Assembly (NCBI GenBank): GCA_964573725.1
Contig: CAZNLJ010000061.1
Coordinates: 1-22,161, forward strand
Source of the DNA: UBA6168 sp964573725
GTDB lineage: Bacteria > Bacteroidota > Bacteroidia > Chitinophagales > Saprospiraceae
Reading direction: 5' to 3'
Length of the DNA stretch: 22,161 nt
The translations under genes were made by a program, and so were the position numbers. The notes below the pieces were generated by a model that did not search any database, had not been told where the DNA came from, and saw only the letters and a list, made by a program, of their open reading frames with translations. Shown piece after piece: positions 1 through 6,898 of this stretch; the first letter of the stretch is position 1, and each line of letters opens with the position of its first letter.

Positions 1-70
1 TGCGATTTGGTGGAGGTACGTCCCGTCGCCGCCGTTTACCAAACCTTCGAGGTTTAGTAAACGTAAGTCC
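1..70. repeat. 70-bp direct repeat, copy A
   Basis: This block recurs at 229-298 with one difference (C at 40, T at 268). Identity stops sharply after 70/298 (AATTCC versus CGTCAG). Because the window starts at base 1, the repeat may extend further to the left. It contains a hairpin at 33-63. No coding frame through it looks real. It is an intergenic repeat of unknown class; a REP/MITE-like element is one possibility. Confidence 0.9.
33..63. repeat. Imperfect 14-bp hairpin in repeat copy A
   Basis: The arms are CGTTTACCAAACCT (33-46) and AGGTTTAGTAAACG (50-63), with loop TCG. All positions pair except C40 opposite A56. In an RNA read from the minus strand this position would be a G-U wobble, so the structure would survive better on that strand. 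Confidence 0.85.
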
Positions 71-194
71 AATTCCGAAAGAACAGCCCCTCATCCCTCA
101 ATAGGCCTTCCCATCCCAGTCCATCCTTCAAATCATATGGAAATCCCAGTTCAAAAACCCGCAAACACCGCCAGAATTCCTGATCCAGTGGATT

Positions 195-206
195 CCCCGC
201 GCGGGG
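195..206. repeat. 12-bp perfect palindrome
   Basis: CCCCGCGCGGGG is its own reverse complement. It lies 7 bp before the partial hairpin module at 214-240 and may mark the left edge of the second repeat unit. A palindrome of this kind could also arise by chance in GC-rich DNA. Confidence 0.4.
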
Positions 207-212
207 CAGCAG

Positions 213-240
213 CCGTTTACCAAGCCTTTGCGATTTGGTG
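213..240. repeat. Partial hairpin module next to repeat copy B
   Basis: CCGTTTACCAA at 213-223 is identical to 32-42 inside copy A, so a piece of the hairpin arm occurs again just upstream of copy B. It can form its own weak stem: ACCAA (219-223) with TTGGT (235-239), flanked by G-T pairs. Together with 261-291 this makes a two-hairpin unit separated by about 20 bp. Confidence 0.55.
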
Positions 241-298
241 GAGGTACGTCCCGTCGCCGCCGTTTACTAAACCTTCGAGGTTTAGTAAACGTAAGTCC
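229..298. repeat. 70-bp direct repeat, copy B
   Basis: It is identical to 1-70 except at position 268. The two copies are separated by 158 bp of unrelated sequence. The high identity suggests recent duplication, mobility, or selection on the DNA or RNA structure. Confidence 0.9.
261..291. repeat. Perfect 14-bp hairpin in repeat copy B
   Basis: CGTTTACTAAACCT (261-274) and AGGTTTAGTAAACG (278-290/291) pair completely around the loop TCG. The one base by which copy B differs from copy A (T268, opposite A284) is the base that completes the stem. No T-run follows on either strand, so it is not a canonical intrinsic terminator. Confidence 0.9.
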
Positions 299-931
299 CG
301 TCAGTGTCTCGAACCCCTGTTGCTTGGAGAAATTGCGAGGTTTTCGGATAAGCTCTTGAATAGGATTTCTTATTCCGCTTTTCGATTGGAAGACGGGAAG
401 GAAGCCCACGGGAATAGCGCGTCTTCCCTCCCTGCTGTGCGGAAATGGGCCTCCGGAGCGCCTTTGCCCGGAATGGACGGTAGTGCCCAAGTTTTTTTTC
501 TCCGGGAATCCCGCTGGCCGACCTCCGGACGGCGGGGTGCAGCGGTCGGCTTATCCGGCCAACCCGAATCGGGCATGTGCGCCGGTGGTTCCGATGCGGA
601 CAGGCAAGCTTGCCATGCCTGCCGCGTTTCACCCCCTTGCTCTTTCCTGCGGAATAGGTTTCGGATCCATGCATGGTCAACGTCCGTCCCCACCGTTATC
701 CCGGTCGCTTGTTGCGGAACCGGCCTATTCCCGAACTCGCATAGGCATGCTGCCATTGACACCTTGGCGGCAATCCCATTCCCGGTATACCGTGGGCCAC
801 CGGAAACACCTTCGAAGGTCCCATGACAGCCCGGTCTGCCACAACCCGGCCTTTTCCATATCGGGGAATTGCCCGGTCCCTTCTTGTCAAGGTTTCACCT
901 TGAAATGGTGGACAAACTTCCCACCGGTCCT
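299..931. other. Gene-free stretch rich in short palindromes
   Basis: The open frames here give low-complexity, arginine/proline-rich translations with no recognisable domain, and several frames on both strands are open at once, as expected for GC-rich non-coding DNA. Visible structure: GCCGACC (517-523) pairs with GGTCGGC (544-550); GGCAAGCTTGCC (603-614) is a perfect 12-bp palindrome; TCAAGGT and ACCTTGA near 888-904 form a 7-bp stem. A T8 run at 492-499 has no hairpin on the side needed for a terminator. I cannot assign a function. Confidence 0.6.
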
Positions 932-963
932 ATAAAAAATGATAATCCGACCATTGGTTCGGA
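932..963 (-). terminator. Likely terminator of the sigma-factor operon
   Basis: Read on the minus strand, GGTTCGGA's complement arm (TCCGAACC, 963-956) pairs with GGTCGGA (952-946) across a 3-nt loop with one bulged base. A T-rich tract including six T in a row follows (935-940 as A on the plus strand). It lies about 140 nt past the stop of the last gene in the operon, which would give a fairly long 3' untranslated end. Confidence 0.45.
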
Positions 964-1105
964 AGCACGAAAAGCAATGATCCGCTCCAGGTATGAGGGT
1001 CCGCCTGGTTTCCGGTTGTTTCGGCACTCAACCATTCCGCTGCGGCCGATAAGTATACACGCGCTTCCGGAGAAAGGGGATTCGCGGGTACCGCCAAGTC
1101 CCTGC

Positions 1106-2398
1106 TCAGAAACGGTACAGCAGCGAGGTCCGCAGGAAAGCCGGGATATCGCCGCTGTGGCCATTGTCCGGCAGCAGGTCCGTCAATCCCTGTTGCCAAC
1201 CCAGCCTTGCCGCCCAGCCCGTCGGTCGGCCCAACTCCAGGCCGGCATGTATCGAAACGTCCAGGATCCGCAGCCGTTGGGAAGGCCCGGCCTCCGACAA
1301 CTTTTGGTATTCCTGCAGGAAATTCGCTTCCTGGTCCGCCGCCCCAAATGCCCCAGGTTGGAAAATGCCGCCCCGGGTATGCTCCGAACGGGAGGCCAAC
1401 AGGAGACCTGTCGTCCCTCCGGCGACGAGCGAAAGCGAGGGGCCCAGGCGATAACTGACCGTGGCCGGCAGTTCCAGGTAATGCAGGTCCAGGGGCCGGA
1501 TGATGCCCGCGACGAGCAAGGCCTGCGGGGAATAGGTGGGCGCGGATGGACGATGCCGCCCCAGGGTCACCCGGGTGGTCGGCATTTCCACCGCCGGGGA
1601 GGCGGCGGCGGAGAGGTCGGCACCGGCGGCTGCCAGGTAATCGACGGACAAAGGTTGCTGCCGGTAGGAATAACCGATTCCGGCTTCCCATTGCCAGCGC
1701 GAGCCCGGGCGGCTCCTGCCCCATTGCCAACCCAATGCCGCTCCGAGCGCCCCGAATCCTTCTCCTGCCATTCCGCTTATGCAGATAGCTCGCCGCTGCA
1801 GGAATCCATGCTTACGCTGCTCCGTCGGTCCGACCGACACGGCCTGTTCCACCGGTACCCTCGAGGATATAAGGACCACCCTTGGCGGTAAGGAGACCGG
1901 CACATCCGCCGCGGATACATGGTCCCGACGCGCAGGTGGAAAAGGGGCCGGTCCGTCGCCTTCCTCCTGCAGGAGGGTGGCATCCGCCGCTTGCTGCCGA
2001 ATCCCGGCGGATACCCCGGAAATGGTCCCGGCCACCGCAAGGTCCGGCCCCGAAAGGAAATCGACCGGCGGCGCAGCATGCCGGTGCCCGTCCGCCCCGG
2101 CCGGTGGCGGTGAGAATATCTCCGAACCGATGCTTGCCGGAACCGGGACACGCACGGGCCCAGCGGATACGCCGGCCGTTCCGACCGCAACCGGAGCCGG
2201 TGCCGGCACCAAACGGGAATCCGACCAACGGCCGGCCATCCAACCGACCGCAAAAATGCCGGCCGCCAACAGCATCAGCCCCAGGCGCCTGCCCGGGAAG
2301 GGTGCCGCCACCGGCAGCTCTCCGTCCAGCCGACGCCGGATCTCCTCCCAACCGCGGTCTTCCCATTCCTGGAATGCATGTTCGTTCTTATCCTGCAT
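1106..2398 (-). CDS. Putative ECF anti-sigma-like protein with inner-membrane anchor and barrel-like C-terminus
   Basis: This 430-residue protein has an unusual layout. Residues 1-38 are charged and cytoplasmic-like (many E, R, W). Residues 39-56 form one hydrophobic segment (LGLMLLAAGIFAVGWMAG). Residues 60 to about 200 are a Pro/Ala-rich linker. The last 220 residues alternate aromatic and polar positions like beta-strands and end in LLYRF, with the terminal Phe typical of outer-membrane barrels. The start is the ATG at 2398, which overlaps the end of the sigma gene by 11 bp; an upstream in-frame extension would run into sigma coding sequence. The translational overlap and small cytoplasmic domain suggest it controls the ECF sigma factor, but I see no classical zinc anti-sigma motif. 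It could also be a barrel-like protein that senses the envelope. The family assignment is inference. Confidence 0.7.
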   Translation of the reverse strand: MQDKNEHAFQEWEDRGWEEIRRRLDGELPVAAPFPGRRLGLMLLAAGIFAVGWMAGRWSDSRLVPAPAPVAVGTAGVSAGPVRVPVPASIGSEIFSPPPAGADGHRHAAPPVDFLSGPDLAVAGTISGVSAGIRQQAADATLLQEEGDGPAPFPPARRDHVSAADVPVSLPPRVVLISSRVPVEQAVSVGPTEQRKHGFLQRRAICISGMAGEGFGALGAALGWQWGRSRPGSRWQWEAGIGYSYRQQPLSVDYLAAAGADLSAAASPAVEMPTTRVTLGRHRPSAPTYSPQALLVAGIIRPLDLHYLELPATVSYRLGPSLSLVAGGTTGLLLASRSEHTRGGIFQPGAFGAADQEANFLQEYQKLSEAGPSQRLRILDVSIHAGLELGRPTGWAARLGWQQGLTDLLPDNGHSGDIPAFLRTSLLYRF

Positions 2399-2951
2399 AA
2401 TGCGCTGATTCTTTATGCTCCTGTTGCAGCAGCTCCCGCAACATTCTCCGGGCCACCGACAGGTGCCACTTGGAATTGCCTTCGCTGAAACCCAGCTGCG
2501 CCGCAATTTCCGCATGATTGTACCCTTCGATGGCATACAGCCGGAAAACGTCCGCACTCCGCGCCGGCAACCGCTGCACCGCCTGCATCAGGTCCTCCAC
2601 CTCCAGCCGGGATCCGGCTTCCGGTGCCACCGGCTCGTCCCGGTCTTCCAATACCAGGAAATGCACATACCGGCGTTGGTCCCGGAAGTGGTCCGCCAAC
2701 CGGTGCCATACCAACCGACGGATCCATCCCTCCAGGGAACCCTTGAACCCGAATAGGTGGATCTTGTGGAATACCCGGAGCAACCCGTCGTTGACAATGG
2801 TCATGGCGACGGCAGGGTCGCCCGTCCGACGAAGGCACATCTCCATCATGACCGGGAAATACCGGCGGTACAGCCGCTCCTGCCATACCCGATCGTTGGC
2901 CAGGCATCCCCCGACCAACTCCGCTTCCGTGTATGGATACTGTTTCGACAA
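2388..2951 (-). CDS. ECF-type RNA polymerase sigma-70 factor
   Basis: This 187-residue protein has two recognisable parts: sigma region 2 at about 25-95 (LYRRYFPVMMEMCLRR through WIRRLVWHRLADHFRDQ) and region 4 at about 122-175 (LPARSADVFRLYAIEGYNHAEIAAQLGFSE, a helix-turn-helix). There is no region 1 or 3, which is the ECF layout. It would direct core polymerase to a small regulon. The best start is a TTG at 2951: the sequence MSKQYPYTEAEL matches the usual ECF N-terminus, no in-frame ATG lies nearby upstream, and the next Met (residue 35) would remove part of region 2. It is 42 bp behind the secreted barrel gene and overlaps the downstream partner by 11 bp, so the three are probably one transcript. 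Confidence 0.9.
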   Translation of the reverse strand: MSKQYPYTEAELVGGCLANDRVWQERLYRRYFPVMMEMCLRRTGDPAVAMTIVNDGLLRVFHKIHLFGFKGSLEGWIRRLVWHRLADHFRDQRRYVHFLVLEDRDEPVAPEAGSRLEVEDLMQAVQRLPARSADVFRLYAIEGYNHAEIAAQLGFSEGNSKWHLSVARRMLRELLQQEHKESAHYAG

Positions 2952-2993
2952 GGAACTCCGCTTGATTGGTGTGACCTGAAAAGGAAAAGCCCC

Positions 2994-3785
2994 CTACCGG
3001 CCGCCCCGGCTGCGAACCAGGGAAAGGCCGACGGTGAACGACAAACGCCGGAACAGGATGTCGCGGGTTTCCACATCCCCGTTGAACCAGGTCCGGGTAA
3101 AGGCGGCGGATTGCATCCGGAGTCCCGTCTCCGCAAAGAATGCCAACCCGTCCTTCCCATGTCCCTGGAATCCGATGCCCGGCCGGATATGGTAGCCTCC
3201 CTCCGCTGCGGAGATATCTAACTTCCGCCGCGCCCAAGCAAATCCATAACCGCCCGAGGCATTCAGGTACCAGGCCCCCTTGTCGCCCGGTGCGAAATAG
3301 GCTTTGCATTCGCCGTATACCGGAAAGACGGTCTCTTCCCGACGGTCGTACACGTCCGCCCCCACGCCGATGCCCAAGGACCAGCGCCGGAACCGGTAGC
3401 CGGTCACATTCCCGAAGCCCACCCCCATCAAGGCACTGTTGCGCCCGGTCTGCCCCGGCAGGAACGCCAGGCTGGTCGCGTTGAACCACCCTTCCGGACG
3501 GGACAACACTCCGCGCGGAGGATTTTTCTTCGGCGCCGGGGTCGGGATTGCCTCCCCCTGCCGGACCTGTTTGATATCCGCCTCCGGAATCTCGACCAGC
3601 TGCCCCGCATCGGTCTCCATCCGTGCACCTACCCCTTGCTGGTAGGACAAGAGTATTCCCCGCACCGGTGGCGCCGATTTCCGATAAATGACGGTACGGT
3701 CCTGGTCCGACGATTGTCCGAATCCGGCCACCCAACAGCCGGCAAGACACAGGAACGTTATCAGGATCTTCTTACATGGAAGCAT
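2994..3785 (-). CDS. Secreted outer-membrane beta-barrel-like protein
   Basis: This 263-residue protein starts with a signal peptide (MLPCKKILITFLCLAGCWVAGFGQ; cleavage probably after residue 23-24). Residues about 30-75 resemble the small N-terminal domain common in Bacteroidota envelope proteins, which reads roughly as K-x-G-x-x-x-x-G followed by an 'I-x-T-x-D-G-x-x-x-x-I-P-x-x-x-I' pattern (here RGILLSYQQG and DAGQLVEIPEADIKQV). The rest is rich in alternating aromatic and Gly residues as in a barrel. I chose the ATG at 3785 because it begins the signal peptide; the longer open frame upstream has no such logic. It is the first gene of the sigma locus and may be its target or sensor. No enzymatic motif is visible. 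Confidence 0.7.
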   Translation of the reverse strand: MLPCKKILITFLCLAGCWVAGFGQSSDQDRTVIYRKSAPPVRGILLSYQQGVGARMETDAGQLVEIPEADIKQVRQGEAIPTPAPKKNPPRGVLSRPEGWFNATSLAFLPGQTGRNSALMGVGFGNVTGYRFRRWSLGIGVGADVYDRREETVFPVYGECKAYFAPGDKGAWYLNASGGYGFAWARRKLDISAAEGGYHIRPGIGFQGHGKDGLAFFAETGLRMQSAAFTRTWFNGDVETRDILFRRLSFTVGLSLVRSRGGR

Positions 3786-4062
3786 AGGTTCGGGTGTGCT
3801 TTGTTGATTTTCTTTCCCGCGGCAATCGGATGGTACGGGATGCCGCCGGCCGCACGTCCACCCCGGTGGTGTGATCCGGCCTCCGGAAATCGGACGGTTC
3901 CTTCGGGCAGCCTTGTTACAGGGAAAAGACAGGCGATGACACGCATCGGGTTGGTGAAAGGACGGTTTTTTCGGGCCTCCAGGGGACCGTCGGCGAATTT
4001 TCCGAAATATGCCGGCAACCGTCTCCCGGATGCCCTGCCCGGCCCTCGCCAGCACCGACTGC

Positions 4063-4620
4063 TCAGTTCCAAGCCACCTCCTCCGGAAGCGTCGCTATCA
4101 CCGCCCATGCATTGCCTTTGTTGGCAAGGACCTGGGACCACAGCGCATCCGGGGGCGACTTGAACACATAATTGGCATGGGTATCCGCCGTAATCCAAGA
4201 ACCCCACTTCATTTCGTCCTCCAGTTGACCTTCCGACCATCCGGAATAGCCCACGTAGAAGCGGATGTTCTGAGGTTGCACGAGACTGCTCGAAATCAGG
4301 AATTTCAGTTTCTCGAAACTGCCGCCCCACCAGACACCGTCGGCCACTTTCCGGCTGTTTTCCAACAAGTCCCCCACATTGTGCAGGTAATGGATGGTAT
4401 CGGTCTCCACCGGGCCGCCGTAATAGACAGGGGCGGAGAATTCCGGAAATTCGGATATCAGCTCGTCCACCCGCATCTGCAACCGTTTGTTGAGGATGAA
4501 TCCAAGGCTTCCTTCCTCACTGTGGTCGCACAAGAGCACGGCCGCCCGCTTGAAATTGGCATCCAACATGAACGGCTCCGCCAGCAGCAAATTTCCGGTA
4601 TTGATTTGAATCCTTGACAT
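4063..4620 (-). CDS. YqgE/AlgH (UPF0301) family protein
   Basis: At 185 residues this is the normal family length. Hallmarks are the opening GNLLLAEPFMLDANFKRAAVLLCDHSEEGSLGFILNK and the later VYYGGPVETD and YVGYSGWSEGQLEDEM segments. The biochemical role of the family is not settled; AlgH was named from alginate regulation in Pseudomonas. The start is the ATG at 4620, where family homology begins; upstream in-frame sequence is not conserved-looking. It is followed by a 277-bp gap with no clear gene before the barrel gene. Confidence 0.93.
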   Translation of the reverse strand: MSRIQINTGNLLLAEPFMLDANFKRAAVLLCDHSEEGSLGFILNKRLQMRVDELISEFPEFSAPVYYGGPVETDTIHYLHNVGDLLENSRKVADGVWWGGSFEKLKFLISSSLVQPQNIRFYVGYSGWSEGQLEDEMKWGSWITADTHANYVFKSPPDALWSQVLANKGNAWAVIATLPEEVAWN

Positions 4621-4793
4621 GAAGGGTATGTTTGAAATACCAATATGCACCGAGAATTTCACATATGCAAACAAATCCCGACGTCCTGCCGGGAAAGGCG
4701 GAAAAGAAACCGATAGACCTTGGGGACCGTGGCACCCGGTGGTGTCGACGGCCGGGAGGAGGCGCACAGGCGGCTTCCGGACCTCCGCTGTTT

Positions 4794-4808
4794 CAACCGT
4801 TTCGGTTG
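4794..4808 (-). terminator. Possible terminator hairpin after fabD
   Basis: CAACCG (4794-4799) and CGGTTG (4803-4808) form a perfect 6-bp stem with a TTT loop, 28 nt beyond the fabD stop. There is no T-run after it on the minus strand, so this is weak as an intrinsic terminator. Confidence 0.3.
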
Positions 4809-4835
4809 TATGCCGGAATCTTGTGTCGGGAAATC

Positions 4836-5714
4836 TCAGAGGGAACTGGTCGGGAAACGGCGGTCAATGCGGGCCACAAAGCCCCGCAGGACTTTCCCGG
4901 TGCCGCCGGTTTCGACGAACTCCGTAACGCCGTCCGCCATCATCTGGTGCATGGTCTGCGTCCATCGCACCGGCGCGGTCAGCTGCGCCACCAGGTTCCG
5001 GCGGATGCGGTCCGGATCCGTGTAGGGAAGGGCGTCGACATTCTGATACACGGGGCAGCGGGGTTCGCGGAAATCCGTCGCTTCGATGGCTGCCTGCAAT
5101 TCCTCCTGCGCAGGCATCATCAAGGGTGAATGGAAGGCCCCGCCGACCTGCAGGACGACCGCCTTGGTCGCTCCCGCCTCCTGGCATCTGGCGACCGCTT
5201 CCTCCACCCCTTTCACCGTCCCGGAAATGACCAGCTGGCCGGGACAGTTGTAGTTCGCAGGAACCACCACCTCCCCGATGCCGGCACATATTTCCTCCAC
5301 CCGCGCATCCTCCAATCCGAGCACGGCGGCCATGGTACTTTCCACTTTCTCACAAGCGAGCTGCATCGCATCGGCCCGCTGCTGTACCAGGCGCAACCCC
5401 GCCTCGAAAGCCAATGCCCCGGCCGCCACCAGGGCCGACAACTCACCCAGCGAATGCCCCGCCACGGCCTCCGGCCGGAAGTCATCCCCCGCGAGCCGGG
5501 CCTTGACCACCGAATGCAGGAAAACCGCAGGCTGGGTCACCCGCGTCTGTTTCAGATCCTCCGCCGAACCTCGGAACATCAGGTCCGTCAGCCGGTATCC
5601 CAGGATGTCGTTCGCCTGTTCCATCCATTCCCGTGCCTCCGCATGCGCGTCGTACAGGTCCTGGCCCATTCCCTCGAATTGGGATCCCTGGCCCGGGAAA
5701 ATATATGCCTTCAT
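4836..5714 (-). CDS. fabD: Malonyl-CoA:ACP transacylase (FabD)
   Basis: This enzyme moves malonyl from CoA to acyl carrier protein, supplying the extender unit of type II fatty acid synthesis in the cytoplasm. The 292 residues are full length. The N-terminal FPGQGSQ motif (6-12), the nucleophile in GHSLGE (Ser88), Arg113 in QQRADAMQ, and the catalytic His195 in GAFHSPLM are all present. It starts 4 bp after the folE stop, so it is almost certainly co-transcribed with folE, and translation is probably coupled. I see no acp or fabH/F neighbour, so this is not the standard fab cluster. Confidence 0.97.
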   Translation of the reverse strand: MKAYIFPGQGSQFEGMGQDLYDAHAEAREWMEQANDILGYRLTDLMFRGSAEDLKQTRVTQPAVFLHSVVKARLAGDDFRPEAVAGHSLGELSALVAAGALAFEAGLRLVQQRADAMQLACEKVESTMAAVLGLEDARVEEICAGIGEVVVPANYNCPGQLVISGTVKGVEEAVARCQEAGATKAVVLQVGGAFHSPLMMPAQEELQAAIEATDFREPRCPVYQNVDALPYTDPDRIRRNLVAQLTAPVRWTQTMHQMMADGVTEFVETGGTGKVLRGFVARIDRRFPTSSL

Positions 5715-5718
5715 CGTT

Positions 5719-6333
5719 TCAGTGCAGTTTTGTGCCGATCAGGTTCATGAACTCGCTTCTGGTCTCCTGGTTTTGGAATTGTCCCGTGAATGCGGAGGTG
5801 GTCGTCACGGAGTTCTGTTTCTGGACCCCCCGCATCATCATGCACATATGGGACGCCTCGATGACGACGGCCACGCCGGCCGGCTTGAGGGTGCGGTCTA
5901 TGGCGTTCAGTATTTCCAGGGTAAGCCGCTCCTGTACCTGCAGGCGACGGGCGAAAACATCCACCACCCGCGGCAACTTGCTCAATCCCACGATGTAACC
6001 GTTCGGGATGTAGGCGATGTGCGCCTTCCCCAAGAAGGGCAGCATGTGGTGCTCACAAAGGGAATACAGCTCGATGTCCTTTACCAGCACCATCTCGTTG
6101 TACTCCTCCCGGAACATCGCGGAACGGAGGATTTCCTCCGCATCCATCCCGTAGCCGGAGGTGAGGAACTGCATGGCCTTGGCGGCTCTTTCCGGCGTCT
6201 TGTGGAGTCCTTCGCGATGGACGTCCTCCCCCAGTCCCTCGATGATGGTCCGGTATCGGTCCGTCAATTCCTCGGTTATCTGGTGGTTGTAAATGTCTTC
6301 TCGGAGGTAGGATAATTCCATCGTTTTAACCAT
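5719..6333 (-). CDS. folE: GTP cyclohydrolase I (FolE)
   Basis: FolE converts GTP to 7,8-dihydroneopterin triphosphate, the first step of folate, biopterin or queuosine synthesis. From the ATG at 6333 the protein has 204 residues. The zinc ligands are Cys93 and His96 (SLCEHHMLPF) and Cys164 (EASHMCMMMRG); the active-site segment HKTPERAAKAM is also present. A TTG two codons upstream (6339) and an ATG at 6321 are alternative starts; the conserved part begins after either. The gene lies 154 bp downstream of a PTPS-family gene on the same strand and directly upstream of fabD. Confidence 0.96.
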   Translation of the reverse strand: MVKTMELSYLREDIYNHQITEELTDRYRTIIEGLGEDVHREGLHKTPERAAKAMQFLTSGYGMDAEEILRSAMFREEYNEMVLVKDIELYSLCEHHMLPFLGKAHIAYIPNGYIVGLSKLPRVVDVFARRLQVQERLTLEILNAIDRTLKPAGVAVVIEASHMCMMMRGVQKQNSVTTTSAFTGQFQNQETRSEFMNLIGTKLH

Positions 6334-6349
6334 GATCAAGTAAAAATTT

Positions 6350-6357
6350 CGAATTTA
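6350..6357 (-). promoter_or_regulatory. Possible folE -7 element
   Basis: Minus-strand TAAATTCG is one base off the Bacteroidota TAnnTTTG -7 consensus, and a TTG lies 23 bp upstream of it. It would put the start of transcription only about 10 nt before the folE ATG. This is suggestive only. Confidence 0.25.
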
Positions 6358-6487
6358 GGAAATGATTGTCATGATTAAAACAAGGCCCGTAGGTTTTTGT
6401 TCCGATTTTTCGGTTAAGACCTCGGAGCAGGCTGTTATTCCGGCAAACGTTCCCGCCAGGAAGCCGCCGCCACCTGCGTGATTTTAC

Positions 6488-6898
6488 TCATTCGCCGTAA
6501 TATTCCACGTAGATGTTCTCCGTCTCGTACAACTTGATGCAATGAAGGGTACAGGATTCCAGGTGGGGCGCCAGTTGCTGCCAGAACAGGATCACGAGGT
6601 TCTCGGTACTGGGCTGCATGCCGGGCGGGAGGAAATCCAAATCCAGGTTGAGGTTGCAGTGGTCCACCTTTTCGATGATGGTGGTCCGGATCAGCTGGCT
6701 CAAGGCCTTGACGTCCATGACGAAGCCGGTCTCCGGGTCGGGATGGCCCTTGACCGTGACGAACAGGTCGTAGTTGTGCCCATGCCAGTTCTTGTTCGCA
6801 CATTTGCCGAATACCGCGATGTTCCGCTCCTCGCTCCAATGTGCGACCCACAGTTTGTGGGCTGCGTTGAATCGTTCTCTTCTGGTAAGGTAAACCAT
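6488..6898 (-). CDS. 6-pyruvoyl-tetrahydropterin synthase / QueD family protein
   Basis: This 136-residue enzyme of the tunnelling-fold family acts on dihydroneopterin triphosphate, the FolE product. It has the first zinc His in FNAAHKL (His14) and HGHNY (His39, His41), and a catalytic Cys33. The spacing is C-x5-HGH (CANKNWHGHNY), as in the animal PTPS type; E. coli QueD has C-x3-HGH. The DHCNLNLD and ETENIYVEY segments are also family-like. The product could be 6-pyruvoyl-tetrahydropterin (biopterin route) or 6-carboxy-tetrahydropterin (queuosine route); sequence alone does not decide. The start is the ATG at 6898; a longer frame upstream would cross the promoter motif. Confidence 0.9.
   Translation of the reverse strand: MVYLTRRERFNAAHKLWVAHWSEERNIAVFGKCANKNWHGHNYDLFVTVKGHPDPETGFVMDVKALSQLIRTTIIEKVDHCNLNLDLDFLPPGMQPSTENLVILFWQQLAPHLESCTLHCIKLYETENIYVEYYGE

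Noticed and set aside
492..499. T8 run as a possible terminator
   Set aside because: The nearby stem (517-550) lies on the wrong side of the T-run for the plus strand, and on the minus strand the run is A, not T.
600..624. A piece resembling a cloning-vector polylinker (HindIII site next to GCCATGCCTG)
   Set aside because: The match is short and has an extra base relative to the polylinker as I remember it. The surrounding sequence is not vector-like.
137..826. A 229-codon plus-strand frame across the repeat and gene-free region
   Set aside because: It reads through the hairpin repeat and lacks any domain; other frames on both strands are open over the same stretch, which fits non-coding GC-rich DNA.
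2413..3750. A 445-codon open frame on the minus strand
   Set aside because: It lies in a different frame from both the sigma and the barrel genes and spans both. Its translation is Gly/Arg/Pro-rich without domain, so it is a shadow.
3961..3995. GACGGT/ACCGTC stem with a T6 run after the YqgE gene
   Set aside because: The T-run lies inside the loop on the plus strand and reads as A on the minus strand, so it cannot terminate the minus-strand gene.
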